The position numbers and the translations under genes were made by a program. This document shows positions 24,949 through 35,090 of a stretch of DNA of 64,000 nucleotides, one piece after another. This DNA comes from Niastella sp. (GTDB taxonomy: Bacteria > Bacteroidota > Bacteroidia > Chitinophagales > Chitinophagaceae). The DNA is taken from positions 124,001 through 188,000 of the forward strand of contig JADJVM010000010.1 in assembly GCA_016710595.1 (NCBI GenBank), in the 5' to 3' direction. Every line of letters begins with the position of its first letter. The first letter of the stretch is position 1. The notes beneath the pieces were generated by a model, which saw nothing but the letters and a program-made list of their open reading frames with translations, was not told the origin of the DNA and searched no databases.

Positions 24949-25782
24949 ATGAAAAATTTGCAACAATTTATAAATACTAATGGCCCACAGATTCAATTAT
25001 TTCTATTTGTCGGACTTTTCTTTTTAAGCTGGAATATTGAGAATATTTTTGGTGTACTTTTTAATTATAAAAAATGGAAACATGCTTTTTTAAATGCCCC
25101 GTTTATTTTTACGGCCATCCCGGGCCAACTGTTGATAGGTTTGGCATTTGTAAAAACCATTGAGTGGACAACCCTACATCAATTTGGGTTCCTTTACTAT
25201 TTACCTGTGAGTAAAAATTCACTTTTATCTTTTCTGATAACTTTTATTTTTCTTGATTTAGGAGAATACGTTTACCATGTAACCATGCACAAGGTAAAAA
25301 GGCTGTGGATGTTTCATATAGTACACCACAGCGACCAGGTTGTTGATGTATCTACCACATTGCGGGAACATCCGGGAGAAAATTTTATACGCTTAACATT
25401 TACACTGCTTTGGGTATTTTTAAGTGGTGCTGCCTTTTGGGCTTTAATGTTAAGGCAGATCATACAGGCATTTACCACTTTATTTGCCCACATAAATTAC
25501 CGCCTGCCGGAGAAGCTTGATAATATTGTTGGGCTGATTTTTATAACCCCCAACTTACACCAGGTACACCATCATTACAAACAACCTTACACCGATTGTA
25601 ATTATGGCGATGTATTAAGTATTTGGGACAGGTTATTTGGCACTTTTAAAAAACTACCTGCCGAAGATTTAATTTTTGGGGTAGATACTTATATGGGTAA
25701 AGAAGATGTGGGAAATTTTAAGTCATTAATTTCAATTCCATTTGGAAAATATCGTAAGGCAACCCAAAATTTGAACCCTTAA
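24949..25782 (+). CDS. Sterol desaturase/fatty acid hydroxylase family protein
   Basis: 277 aa membrane enzyme with the eight-His di-iron motifs: HVTMH (HxxxH), HIVHH (HxxHH), and HQVHHH near the C-terminus. Membrane helices occupy about residues 15-110 and 150-180. Bacteroidota members hydroxylate or desaturate lipid tails, but the substrate here is unknown. Probably cotranscribed with DUF2147 (15-bp gap). Confidence 0.9.
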   Translation: MKNLQQFINTNGPQIQLFLFVGLFFLSWNIENIFGVLFNYKKWKHAFLNAPFIFTAIPGQLLIGLAFVKTIEWTTLHQFGFLYYLPVSKNSLLSFLITFIFLDLGEYVYHVTMHKVKRLWMFHIVHHSDQVVDVSTTLREHPGENFIRLTFTLLWVFLSGAAFWALMLRQIIQAFTTLFAHINYRLPEKLDNIVGLIFITPNLHQVHHHYKQPYTDCNYGDVLSIWDRLFGTFKKLPAEDLIFGVDTYMGKEDVGNFKSLISIPFGKYRKATQNLNP

Positions 25783-25791
25783 AATATGTAA

Positions 25792-26118
25792 ATGAAAAAT
25801 ACAGCGGTACCAATAGATTTATTCATCCCTGATATTTTGTTATACTTAACTGGCAGGGATAAAGTGAGTGAAATTGTATTGAATACTTGTAAAATAATAG
25901 TTGAAGATAAAAGCCAAAATGTTTCACTTACTACAAAACTTTTTAAAGACCTGAATTTTAGTACCACGCAAATAATTACTCTTATGGCGGAAGCAGGAAA
26001 TATATTGATGGTAAAATTTTCATACACCCTGCTATACCAGCAAGATGATAATTTTACTATTGAAGATATGGGTAATCAGTTATGGAAGTATATGGTTAGG
26101 GCAATTAAAAATAATTAG
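25792..26118 (+). CDS. Hypothetical protein
   Basis: 108 aa, soluble, helical, no signal peptide. Starts 9 bp after the desaturase, so operon membership is likely. Nothing in the sequence (PIDLFIPDILLYLTGRDKVS, EDMGNQLWKYMVRA) points to a known family. Confidence 0.6.
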   Translation: MKNTAVPIDLFIPDILLYLTGRDKVSEIVLNTCKIIVEDKSQNVSLTTKLFKDLNFSTTQIITLMAEAGNILMVKFSYTLLYQQDDNFTIEDMGNQLWKYMVRAIKNN

Positions 26119-26148
26119 TCTTACACTTTTAAAGAAATAGGTTATAAG

Positions 26149-26847
26149 ATGCAGTTGGGTAAAGTTTTTGTATGGGGGATGATTATAAGTTTTTTGGGCT
26201 CTCTTCCGTTAGGGCCTTTAAATCTTATTACTACTTATATATCAGTTTCAGATGGAACAAATGCTGCTATTATATTTTCGGCAGGATGTATTGTTGCCGA
26301 AATAATTTTTGTACGCCTGGCCTTAACTGCTATGAATTGGTTAAGCCAACACCAAAGTTTTTTTAAAACCTTAGAGTGGATAACTGTAATAATTATTCTT
26401 TTACTAGCTTTTTATAGTTTTAAAGCCGCAATTCAAAAAACTGAGTTTACCTCTGCTATGCTCACTACCATTAATCACCACTTTTGGGCGGGTATATTAT
26501 TCAGTGCTGTAGATCCAATGAAAATTCCCTTTTGGTTTTTGTGGAGTACATTTTTAATGGGTAATAAAACTTTGCTGCCGAATAACAGTAATTATAATTT
26601 TTACGTTGTTGGTATTGGGTTAGGGTCTCTGTTTGGTTTTCTGGTTTTCATATATGGCGGAAACTATTTAATCAGTATCATTAAAACACACCAGGATATA
26701 ATTAACTGGAGTATTGGCGGCATATTGCTACTAACAGCAATCATTCAAGTTTACAGGCTACGAAACCGTCAAGCTGAAAAAGTAAATAAAAGTAATAAAA
26801 CCAAGATAATTGAAATGACATTAATGCCCATTCAACCATCTGCATAG
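26149..26847 (+). CDS. LysE family transporter
   Basis: 232 aa with six predicted helices. The N-terminal GSLPLGPLNLITTYIS block matches the PGP-type motif of LysE translocators. Exports amino acids or related small molecules; substrate unknown. It is 1 bp before the serine hydrolase gene. Confidence 0.8.
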   Translation: MQLGKVFVWGMIISFLGSLPLGPLNLITTYISVSDGTNAAIIFSAGCIVAEIIFVRLALTAMNWLSQHQSFFKTLEWITVIIILLLAFYSFKAAIQKTEFTSAMLTTINHHFWAGILFSAVDPMKIPFWFLWSTFLMGNKTLLPNNSNYNFYVVGIGLGSLFGFLVFIYGGNYLISIIKTHQDIINWSIGGILLLTAIIQVYRLRNRQAEKVNKSNKTKIIEMTLMPIQPSA

Positions 26848-26848
26848 T

Positions 26849-27988
26849 ATGAAATTAAGACACTGCCCATTTGCATTAATAGTATTATATCTGTTTAGCT
26901 CCTGTAAACTAATTAAACCCATCGTACTTAATCTTCCTGATGAAAAAGATGCAAAACGTTTTCCTTACAGAACTGTAGCTGCTGCTGATAATTTGACTGT
27001 ATTTAATTTTATAAAAACAACAGATACTTTAGCAGAAATAAAAAATATTAAGGTAGAAAACAGGGCTATGAATTCAACAGGTGTTTCACTTAATGAATTT
27101 GTAAAGCTGCACAAAACAATTTCATTTGCTATTATACGAAACGACAGTATTTTGTACGAATATTATGCTAACAATTATAATAGCCAAAAAAATGTCAGCA
27201 GTTTTTCTATTGCCAAAGCATATATTACCATGCTCACGGGTATTGCCGTACAAGATGGCTTAATTATAAGTATAGACCAGCCAATAACTGACTTTATTTC
27301 AGAATGGAAAGATAGGCCCGGTTACAATTTGATTACCGTAAAAGACTTACTAAGGCACACATCTGGGTTAAAATTTACAGAGAACCCCTTTAACCCAAAC
27401 TCTGACCAATTGCAGTTTTATTACGGAACACATTTAAGAAAAAATATTTTAGCTTCCGCCATTACAGAACCACCTGGCTTGCATTTTGATTATGAGAGTG
27501 AAAACACCTGCCTGTTAGGGATTATATTAGAAAGGGCAACTGGCAAAACCTTATCAGCCTATTTACAGGAAAAAATTTGGAGCCAGATCGGTACAGAAGC
27601 TCCGGCATTATGGAATACGGACAGAAAGGACAGCAACGCCATTGAAAAAGCCTTTTGTTGCTTAAATGCCCACACATTAGATTTTGCAAAATTTGCAAGA
27701 CTACTTTTAAATAAGGGTAACTGGAATGGTAAACAAATTATACCTGTAGCATGGATTGATGAAGCAACGAAAAGAACTAATGAAGCAGGCGGTAAATTGA
27801 CTTACGGTTATAACATGGGAATTGGTCCGGCTCAGTATAATAGCTTTTATCCTGTAGGCTTATATGGACAATGGCTGTATATCTATCCAAAAAAGAATCT
27901 GATCATCGTAAGGTTTGGTAATGCAGATATAAGGTATAATCCAAATTACTGGAAAGAAATAATGCTGCAGTTGATTGACCAGTTGTAA
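26849..27988 (+). CDS. Serine hydrolase (beta-lactamase/class C-like) lipoprotein
   Basis: 379 aa, lipobox Cys19 (FSSCK). Catalytic SxxK is Ser120-Ile-Ala-Lys123 in SSFSIAKAYI; YESEN (about residue 215) stands at the YxN position and the conserved DLLRHTSGL block is at about 170. Penicillin-binding-protein/esterase fold, probably anchored in the outer or inner membrane. The substrate could be peptidoglycan, a beta-lactam or an ester. Last gene of the plus-strand cluster. Confidence 0.88.
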   Translation: MKLRHCPFALIVLYLFSSCKLIKPIVLNLPDEKDAKRFPYRTVAAADNLTVFNFIKTTDTLAEIKNIKVENRAMNSTGVSLNEFVKLHKTISFAIIRNDSILYEYYANNYNSQKNVSSFSIAKAYITMLTGIAVQDGLIISIDQPITDFISEWKDRPGYNLITVKDLLRHTSGLKFTENPFNPNSDQLQFYYGTHLRKNILASAITEPPGLHFDYESENTCLLGIILERATGKTLSAYLQEKIWSQIGTEAPALWNTDRKDSNAIEKAFCCLNAHTLDFAKFARLLLNKGNWNGKQIIPVAWIDEATKRTNEAGGKLTYGYNMGIGPAQYNSFYPVGLYGQWLYIYPKKNLIIVRFGNADIRYNPNYWKEIMLQLIDQL

Positions 27989-28081
27989 CTACATAATTTT
28001 TCTATTAAGCGGTATAAAATAATCCGGACACAACAGCCAAAAGCTTTCTTTGAATTTATTATAATTCTCCATTGCTATTTT

Positions 28082-31000
28082 TTAAAAGTTATACTTAATT
28101 CCAAACTGTGCCTGAAAGCGACTATTTAATGGATCCACAGTATAATAATGATTGTTTAGACCGGTGGGTTTAATAAAATTGTATGTTGGTAAATAACCAC
28201 TTGACGGTTTGCCTGGTGCAAGCCCGTTTGCATCTTTTGCAAAAGTAAACAGGTTAACAGCATAGTTATTTACGTTGGTTACAAAATATACGTGGCCCCA
28301 GTTATTATTCAACAAGTTTAGTACATTAAATATATCCAGGCTTAATTGAAATGAATGGGTATTGTCTTTTCCAAATTTAAACTCATGCATTAATTTCAAA
28401 TCCAGTTCATGGTTCCAGGGTGTACGTAAGCCATTTCTTTCTGCATATTGTCCCCTTCTTTTGCTTAAATATTTATCGCTTGAAATTAAATTATCCAGGT
28501 CAGTCCATTGCTGTGTAGCAGTGTACACTTGTCCATTAACTGTATAATCTGCTAACTTAATATCATTTTGATTAGCCGGTATATAAGGCAGGTTAGCATT
28601 GGCTGCATTACCAAAGGGATTACCACCAGCATTGTAAACTACCGAGTAAGGGTTGCCTGACTGGCCTGAATAAAAGAAATGCAGGGAAGTGGTGTTCTTT
28701 TTATTCCATAAGAAATTACCGCCCATTGTTGCTACTATTCGGTGGCGCAAATCAAAATTTGAATAACCAAGCTGTGGATTGTTTGGCGTAATGGCAGGGT
28801 TTACTTCAAAATTAGATTGAAAAGAATTTCTGATACCATTGCTTACATCTTTACTTACGCCATAGGTGTAAGCCAGGCTCCAGTTGGTATTTAACTGATG
28901 GTTGTTGCCTAATTTTACATTGCCGGATGTTTTACTTAATTGTGCTGTTAAATTATACCTGTAACCTTCTGTTGTATTACTTAGCAGATAAACATTAGAA
29001 TACTGGCTGTTTAATTTGCCGCCAACATATACTGGTGATTGTGTAGGGCCTGAGGCAAAATATTGCACACTATCTTTAATATTAATCTGCTGAAATTTTA
29101 CATCGTACAATGTTTTTGTAAACAAGGCATCCAATGTTAATTTATATCCTTTTCCAAATTTAATATCAGCCGCAATATTTGACCGCCAAACCCTTGGCAA
29201 TTTAAAATTATTGTCTATTACATCTACCTCCCTGGTAGCAGCAGCATTTGCACTTGCCAATGCGTGGGTATTGATAGTGTCCTTAAGATAGAGCGGATTG
29301 ATTGCTAATGGGATAACTGTGTTTCCACCAATAGTGTTTGTTGCAGTTGGCCTGAAATCAATATTATTATACACACCACCTGATAAGGTTTCTGCATAGC
29401 CCAGCCATGCAAATGGCATCCTGCCAACAAACACACCCGTACCGCCTCTTATCACTAAACTTTGGTCGCCTTTTACATTCCAGTTAAAACCCACTCTTGG
29501 TGAAAGCGTTGCAGCCCCCAGCCATTTATTGGTGAACTGGTTAAAAGAGGTATTGCTGTATGTTGGATTAGTGGTATTATTTTTTGCAGTAGCAAAGTCT
29601 TTATCAACAGGAATCTGCTTACCAAGGAAAGAATAATCAACTCTTAAACCCGTCGTGAGTTTAAACTTACGGTTTACTGCAATTTCATCCTGTGCATACA
29701 CGCTCATCAAATTTACATTGTAAGGATTGGGCGAATTATTATATAAATCATCCCTGGTGTTTGGATATTTTGCATCAGTAGAATACGCACCCCGAATACG
29801 GCCTGGTTTATCTGCTAAAAAATTAGCAAGGTTGGAATATTCCCAACGTCCATTCCATGAGTTTACAAAGCCATAAGTAAGATTGTAAAATTCATTGTGT
29901 GTACCTACTGTAAATCTATGAATACCTTTTGTGTAAGTAAGATTATCGCTTAACTCTATTGTTTGTTGCTTCATGTTATAAATAGAAGCTTCACGCCATG
30001 TACCCACCCATGCAGCACCACCGCCAATATCCATAAAGGGAGAAAGCGTGCCAGGAAAATCCCTGTACTCATGCACATTGATGTAGCTTGCATTAAACTG
30101 GTTATTGATGTTGCCTGAGATTTTTGTTTTTAACTCAGCGGTAAGATTTACGTTTTTTGTATGCTGTGTAAAATCCGTAGAACCAAACTGGAAATTGGTA
30201 GAAGTGCGTTCTAAGTTATTTCCCGATCCATTTGTATAAATGCCCCTGAGTGTTAAAGTATTTTTTGGATTAAGATTAAAATCCAGTCGTGCAAATATCT
30301 TATCACTGTTGGTGACTATCTTATATGCTCCCTGGTAAGCTCCTGCATCATAATTATATTTTGTTTTCAAATTGTTATAAATACTTGCAGCATCTGATAG
30401 GCTGATAGCTGCACCGGGGTCTCCTGCATTATAAAAAGTAGGTTCCTGCCGTCTTGTTTGCTCAAAGTTTACAATAAAGAATGCTTTGTTTTTTACAATT
30501 GGTCCACTGAGGGTGGCACCATATTGATAGTCGTGAAAATCGGAACCAATTTTTGTTTTTAATCCATCAACACTTTTACCTGTAAGCAATTGATTTCTTC
30601 CATATCCATAAACAGAGCCATGAAAATTATTAGTACCGCTTTTGGTTACCGCATTTACAGAACCGCCGGTAAAATTACCCAGCTTTACATCATATGGAGA
30701 TAATTGCACCTGCACTTCCTGTATCACATCTATACTGTATGGATTTGTTCTTGTACCAGCACCGGCAGCACCTGATTGGCCACCACCACTTACACCGCCA
30801 AATGAATTGCTGAAACCGATAGCATCGTTATTGATGGCACCATCTACCGTTAAATTATTATACCTGAAATTTGTTCCGGCAAATGAATTGTTGTTTGATT
30901 GAGGTGTAAGTCTTGTGAAGTCGGATAAACTTCTGCCTAAAGTAGGTAATGTATTTAATTGTGCTTTACCTACTGATAATCCGCCGATTTGTTTACGTGA

Positions 31001-31375
31001 TGTTCCTGTTACTACTACTTCAGTAAGGCTCTTGTCATCAGCTTTAAGTATTACATTCAATTCCGGATTATTACCTAAAGAAAGTGATACATTCTCTACT
31101 ACTTCGGGTTTTAATCCTACAAAAGAAATAGTAACGGTATAAGGCCCGCCGGGTTTTAAATTGGGTAAAATAAAAATCCCTTTGCTATTGGTTTGTGTAG
31201 TGGTTTTATAGCCTGTAGGTTCATGCTTTACCAAAACAGAAGCTCCAGTAAGCATCATGCCTTTGGCATCTTCAACGATACCATTTAAGGTAGAAGATGT
31301 TTCCTGGGCAAACAGTTTATTTGTAGCAAATAGTGCTACTGCAGCTATAATAAAAATCTTTGTAAAATTTTTCAT
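28082..31375 (-). CDS. Oar-like TonB-dependent receptor
   Basis: 1097 aa. Signal peptide (LFATNKLFAQE), carboxypeptidase-like domain (about 25-110), plug domain with SLSDFTRLTPQSNNNSFAG and VQLSPYDVKLGNFTGGSVNA, a long barrel, and a terminal IKYNF with C-terminal Phe. The VTKSGTNNFHGSVYGYGRNQ block is typical of Oar-type receptors, which in Myxococcus are needed for adventurous behaviour and protein uptake. Ligand unknown. Stands alone, convergent with the serine hydrolase. Confidence 0.9.
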   Translation of the reverse strand: MKNFTKIFIIAAVALFATNKLFAQETSSTLNGIVEDAKGMMLTGASVLVKHEPTGYKTTTQTNSKGIFILPNLKPGGPYTVTISFVGLKPEVVENVSLSLGNNPELNVILKADDKSLTEVVVTGTSRKQIGGLSVGKAQLNTLPTLGRSLSDFTRLTPQSNNNSFAGTNFRYNNLTVDGAINNDAIGFSNSFGGVSGGGQSGAAGAGTRTNPYSIDVIQEVQVQLSPYDVKLGNFTGGSVNAVTKSGTNNFHGSVYGYGRNQLLTGKSVDGLKTKIGSDFHDYQYGATLSGPIVKNKAFFIVNFEQTRRQEPTFYNAGDPGAAISLSDAASIYNNLKTKYNYDAGAYQGAYKIVTNSDKIFARLDFNLNPKNTLTLRGIYTNGSGNNLERTSTNFQFGSTDFTQHTKNVNLTAELKTKISGNINNQFNASYINVHEYRDFPGTLSPFMDIGGGAAWVGTWREASIYNMKQQTIELSDNLTYTKGIHRFTVGTHNEFYNLTYGFVNSWNGRWEYSNLANFLADKPGRIRGAYSTDAKYPNTRDDLYNNSPNPYNVNLMSVYAQDEIAVNRKFKLTTGLRVDYSFLGKQIPVDKDFATAKNNTTNPTYSNTSFNQFTNKWLGAATLSPRVGFNWNVKGDQSLVIRGGTGVFVGRMPFAWLGYAETLSGGVYNNIDFRPTATNTIGGNTVIPLAINPLYLKDTINTHALASANAAATREVDVIDNNFKLPRVWRSNIAADIKFGKGYKLTLDALFTKTLYDVKFQQINIKDSVQYFASGPTQSPVYVGGKLNSQYSNVYLLSNTTEGYRYNLTAQLSKTSGNVKLGNNHQLNTNWSLAYTYGVSKDVSNGIRNSFQSNFEVNPAITPNNPQLGYSNFDLRHRIVATMGGNFLWNKKNTTSLHFFYSGQSGNPYSVVYNAGGNPFGNAANANLPYIPANQNDIKLADYTVNGQVYTATQQWTDLDNLISSDKYLSKRRGQYAERNGLRTPWNHELDLKLMHEFKFGKDNTHSFQLSLDIFNVLNLLNNNWGHVYFVTNVNNYAVNLFTFAKDANGLAPGKPSSGYLPTYNFIKPTGLNNHYYTVDPLNSRFQAQFGIKYNF

Positions 31376-31516
31376 CTTATATTTTTTACAAAGAACTTAT
31401 CCGAATGTTATGTGAATGTATCTGCCCGGTTAAGCGGATGTTAAACGGAAGGCAATTCAGGAAAAGATAATAACATAAAAGAAATATTTTTCAACACACC
31501 CAACTATTTTAAGTTT

Positions 31517-32281
31517 TTATACAACTTGAGATTTCGCTGTAGCTTCCTTTTTATTTGAGTAAAAAATAATCAACGCCAATAAACCGGCGGCAATTAATGT
31601 TGCAGTACCTCTTCCAAAATTTAAACCACCTTTGGCTAATGGTTTTGTTAGCAAGTCTCCAAAGGTTGCACCAAAAGGACGTGTAAATATAAATGCAATC
31701 CAAAAAAGTAATATCTGGTTTATTTTAGTATAATAATGAAGCAGTATAACTATCAGAATAATTACCCCGGTTACAATAGCACCTGTTAAATAACTTAATC
31801 CCATATTATCGCTCAGGTAATCGCCAAATGCAGTACCAAGGCTGTTTGACAATAAAATAGCGATCCAGTAAAAAACTTCTATCCTTGATTTTGTTATGGG
31901 ATAAACCTTTATTCCATTTTCAATTTTATGCCATAAGTACAAAGTAAATAATAAACAGGAGAAAAGAATAAGTGAACCCCAGGCATAGCCAAGCCCTAAA
32001 GTTCTGTCCATCAGGTCTGAAATTTCTGTGCCAACGGTAGTAGTGCCAACAATGGCCAACCAAAAAACTGCGGCATTAAATTTTGAAACTTTTAACTGGA
32101 TAATTAATACTACTATAAGAAACGCCACTGTAATGGCAAGGCTTATAATATATCCAAGATTTAATGTCATCGAAAAAAAGTCTCCAGCCATTTCACCCAG
32201 GGTGGTAGCTATTACTTTCATAATCCAGAAATACAAAGTAATCTTTGCAACTTTATTCAATTCAATGTTTTTGCTTTCCAT
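31517..32281 (-). CDS. COG4705/DUF347-type membrane protein
   Basis: 254 aa, about eight membrane helices arranged as four similar ~55-aa repeats, each with a T/N-x-G-x4-[GS]-D motif: TTLGEMAGDFFS, TTVGTEISDLMD, NSLGTAFGDYLS and RPFGATFGDLLT. This is the pattern of uncharacterised membrane-anchored proteins COG4705 (DUF347 repeats). The transported solute, if any, is unknown. 26 bp after the lipoprotein gene at 32308. Confidence 0.8.
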   Translation of the reverse strand: MESKNIELNKVAKITLYFWIMKVIATTLGEMAGDFFSMTLNLGYIISLAITVAFLIVVLIIQLKVSKFNAAVFWLAIVGTTTVGTEISDLMDRTLGLGYAWGSLILFSCLLFTLYLWHKIENGIKVYPITKSRIEVFYWIAILLSNSLGTAFGDYLSDNMGLSYLTGAIVTGVIILIVILLHYYTKINQILLFWIAFIFTRPFGATFGDLLTKPLAKGGLNFGRGTATLIAAGLLALIIFYSNKKEATAKSQVV

Positions 32282-32307
32282 CTTTTATAGTTTAGACTGT
32301 TTATTTT

Positions 32308-32889
32308 TTATTTTTCACAAACCACATTACCATCTGCTGTAAATATTACTTCTTTAGTAACACTGCCCCTGGTCAAGTCAGCCAGGTATTGAACTGTCTT
32401 ATCTGCAAGTATCAGTTTTTCAATTTGAGTACCTACGGCATAATCAGCATACTTTGTTTTTAACACTTTCATTATTTTATTTGTAGCTGTAGATAATGGC
32501 ACATCTTCTTCCTGTTGAACAAAACTTCCATCGGGTTTAAAGATAAGCGACAAATTAGGTGCGCCGGCTTTGGCAATAGCTAAATCAATAGCATCACCTC
32601 CCTGGCAAAGTGGATCAGACAGTGCCTTTACCATTTTATATCCGGCATAATTCTTAGTTACAAATTCTTTTACACCGGCATGTAATCTATCTAATGTTAT
32701 TTCACCATCAGGTAAAGCTGTTGTAACCGTTGCGGTGGTATTAGTTTTTTTAGCCTCTGTTTTTTCCTGCTGTTTTGTTTTTGTAGCTTCATTCTTTTCA
32801 TCTTTTTCATTTTTCTCGCCATCGCAACTTGCAATTGTACATGTAAGTGCCAGAGCCATCAGCGGTAATGTGATATTTTTAAAATTCAT
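32308..32889 (-). CDS. PepSY-like lipoprotein
   Basis: 193 aa, lipobox Cys22 (TIASCDG), a Lys/Glu/Thr-rich linker (about 24-60), then two PepSY-like halves: VKEFVTKNYAGYKMVKAL with LSLIFKPDGSFVQQEED, and VLKTKYADYAVGTQIEKLI with EVIFTADGNVVCEK. Such domains are proposed to inhibit peptidases or bind ligands in the periplasm. Probably cotranscribed with the COG4705 gene. Confidence 0.7.
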   Translation of the reverse strand: MNFKNITLPLMALALTCTIASCDGEKNEKDEKNEATKTKQQEKTEAKKTNTTATVTTALPDGEITLDRLHAGVKEFVTKNYAGYKMVKALSDPLCQGGDAIDLAIAKAGAPNLSLIFKPDGSFVQQEEDVPLSTATNKIMKVLKTKYADYAVGTQIEKLILADKTVQYLADLTRGSVTKEVIFTADGNVVCEK

Positions 32890-33174
32890 GATTGTATTTT
32901 TAAAAGTGAATAAATTATTTAAAAAGTGTAAAGATGAATTACAATACTGAAGAGAACCTGAAGTTTAAACCAAAATAAAAGAAATACGCAGGTGTATCAG
33001 TTGAAAATGTTTAATAGAGATGAAAAATTAACAAGTAATATACCTCACAGGCTCCGAATACAAAATAATTACTATAGTTGCTGCAAAAATCAGCGGCCCC
33101 TAAAGCTGCTTTCCAGGTAAGTGCTATCGATCAAAGAAATAAAGTGACTCGGTAACCTGAACTGGGCAAAGAAG

Positions 33175-33858
33175 CTATTTTGAACTACCGGCTGCAACTC
33201 CAGGCCCTGGCATTTGTGTGTGCAAAATTAATAAGGCAATCATCAGCCACGCAAATCCTAAACAAAGTCCTGCGAACACATCAGAAGGATAATGCATCCC
33301 TAAATATATCCGGCTTGCTCCTATCAATAATGAGAGCAGCAGTAAAAATACCGACAACATACATTTATAAGCAGTTTGAAGTTTGCTTTGCCATACCAGG
33401 TAGATGAGCAATCCATAAAACACAAATCCAGAAGTTGTGTGTCCGGATGGAAAACTATAATCTTGTAATTTTTCTGTCAGTGGATTTAACGGTCTGTTGC
33501 GTCGGAAACCAATTTTCATTACAAAAACCAGTAAAAAACCAATGGTGCCAATAATAGCAACACTGAACGCAACAATCTTTTTTTTATGATGAAACAGGAA
33601 CCAGCCAATTAAAACTGCATAGCCTGCGATCAAAAAATATTTAGATGCCAGGAAACTGATTAATTCCATAGTGTATGTCAGGTGCGGATTTGTATGGGCA
33701 GAGAAGACAGATATTACAGCGGTATCAATATTGTTCTCTTTTTCAATTAACACCTCATGCACTATAAACCATAAAATACCTAATGACAATAATATAAAAA
33801 GAAGTATAAAAGCAAGTCTTGCTGATATTTTTTTTATAAAATATTTCTGTAAATCCAT
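33175..33858 (-). CDS. PAP2 superfamily membrane phosphatase
   Basis: 227 aa with about six helices. All three PAP2 motifs are intact: KIGFRRNRP (motif 1), YSFPSGHTTSG (motif 2), SRIYLGMHYPSDVFAG (motif 3). Likely dephosphorylates undecaprenyl pyrophosphate, phosphatidate or similar lipid phosphates at the inner membrane. 15 bp after the HD-domain gene. The 285 bp before the next gene (32890-33174) show nothing notable. Confidence 0.92.
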   Translation of the reverse strand: MDLQKYFIKKISARLAFILLFILLSLGILWFIVHEVLIEKENNIDTAVISVFSAHTNPHLTYTMELISFLASKYFLIAGYAVLIGWFLFHHKKKIVAFSVAIIGTIGFLLVFVMKIGFRRNRPLNPLTEKLQDYSFPSGHTTSGFVFYGLLIYLVWQSKLQTAYKCMLSVFLLLLSLLIGASRIYLGMHYPSDVFAGLCLGFAWLMIALLILHTQMPGPGVAAGSSK

Positions 33859-33873
33859 AATTACACTTGTTAA

Positions 33874-34476
33874 TTATAATAAACTGTTATCAACTTTGGT
33901 ACGAACAAAATCAATATTTTTTTGTTTGCCTTCCTTCAACAATTCCCGGCAGTAGGTGGTAAAAAAGTGATGTTTTTCCAACATGAAAAGTGTTGTTTTA
34001 TCCCAATCATCTCTTGCTGTTCCCTCTATTAATTCAAATTCTTTTTTTACAAGATCGTCACTTATAAGAAAATGATTAGTGCCTAAGTGATAAGAATCTG
34101 CATCGCAAAGAATTTCAGCCACCAATGATTTGGGCTCATACGGAAACCTGGTTGCAAGGATACAATCTTCAATTAACTGCAAAGTAACATCTTCAATTCC
34201 TTCAATAGCCAGGAAGGCACGCATCACTATAACAGATCTTTCTTCATGTTGCTGAACCGGCCCAAATAAATGTCCGCAATCATGAAACCAAGCTGCTACA
34301 ATCACTGTAACCATATCCGTACTGTTCAATGAGCAAAATGTTGCAATTTCTTTAGTTCTTTTAACAACATCCTGTGTATGCACAAGGTTGTGATATACAA
34401 GTTCTGGCCGCAGAATCCGGTCGAATAGTCCTGTTACATAATTTGCCACCCGTTCCTGTGTTTCCTTGTTATACAT
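33874..34476 (-). CDS. HD-domain hydrolase
   Basis: 200 aa. HD motif residues: His in YHNLVHT, the HD pair in AAWFHDCGHLF and an Asp in ILCDADSYHLG. Cytosolic metal-dependent phosphohydrolase of the HDc class, substrate (nucleotide or cyclic nucleotide) unknown. Upstream of the PAP2 gene, same strand. Confidence 0.82.
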   Translation of the reverse strand: MYNKETQERVANYVTGLFDRILRPELVYHNLVHTQDVVKRTKEIATFCSLNSTDMVTVIVAAWFHDCGHLFGPVQQHEERSVIVMRAFLAIEGIEDVTLQLIEDCILATRFPYEPKSLVAEILCDADSYHLGTNHFLISDDLVKKEFELIEGTARDDWDKTTLFMLEKHHFFTTYCRELLKEGKQKNIDFVRTKVDNSLL

Positions 34477-34665
34477 TGTTATGACATTTACCTGAAATTA
34501 TATGCACCAAAATACCAAGCTGTTTATTTGGGTACGTTTGAAGGGTAAAAAATAAACAGATGCCAGTAAAAAAAAGTCAATTACTTTTTGATTACAAGAA
34601 GCAGACAATTTATTTTCCGCTAAATGTATAAGCTGATTCTGGAGGAAATCTGTATTTTGAATTGC

Positions 34666-35079
34666 CTATTTCCATATAACCACCAACATGCCGGCCAGCA
34701 TCAGCCCGGCTCCCAGCAGTAGTTTGGCAGTTACAGGCTCATGCAGAAACAGGAAAGAAAGTAAAATTACAAATATCAAGCTTCCTTTATCAATGGCTGA
34801 TACTGCTGATGTATTGCCTAATTGCAATGCCTTATAATAAAACAGCCACGAAAAGCCGGTTGCACTGGCGGACAGAATTAAAAAGAGCCAATTGCTTTTT
34901 GAGAGCCCGCTTATATCCTGATTACCTTTTACAAAAACAATACTCCAGGTGATAAATAAAATAAATACCGTACGAATAGCAGTGGCAAGGTCGGAATTCA
35001 CTTCCTTTAATCCAGCTTTTGCAAATATGGCTGTTAATGCAGCAAACAAAGCGGAGAGTAAAGCATATATCCACCACAT
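34666..35079 (-). CDS. EamA-family small transporter (SMR-like size)
   Basis: The start is placed at MWWIYALLSALFAALTAIFA (137 aa), since the longer frame would run back into the RND gene, which ends 11 bp upstream. Four to five helices and the SFLFLHEPVTAKLLLGAGLM C-terminal block identify a half-size EamA/DMT transporter that must act as a dimer. Solute unknown. Last gene of the efflux operon. Confidence 0.82.
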   Translation of the reverse strand: MWWIYALLSALFAALTAIFAKAGLKEVNSDLATAIRTVFILFITWSIVFVKGNQDISGLSKSNWLFLILSASATGFSWLFYYKALQLGNTSAVSAIDKGSLIFVILLSFLFLHEPVTAKLLLGAGLMLAGMLVVIWK

Positions 35080-35090
35080 GGTTTTTAAAT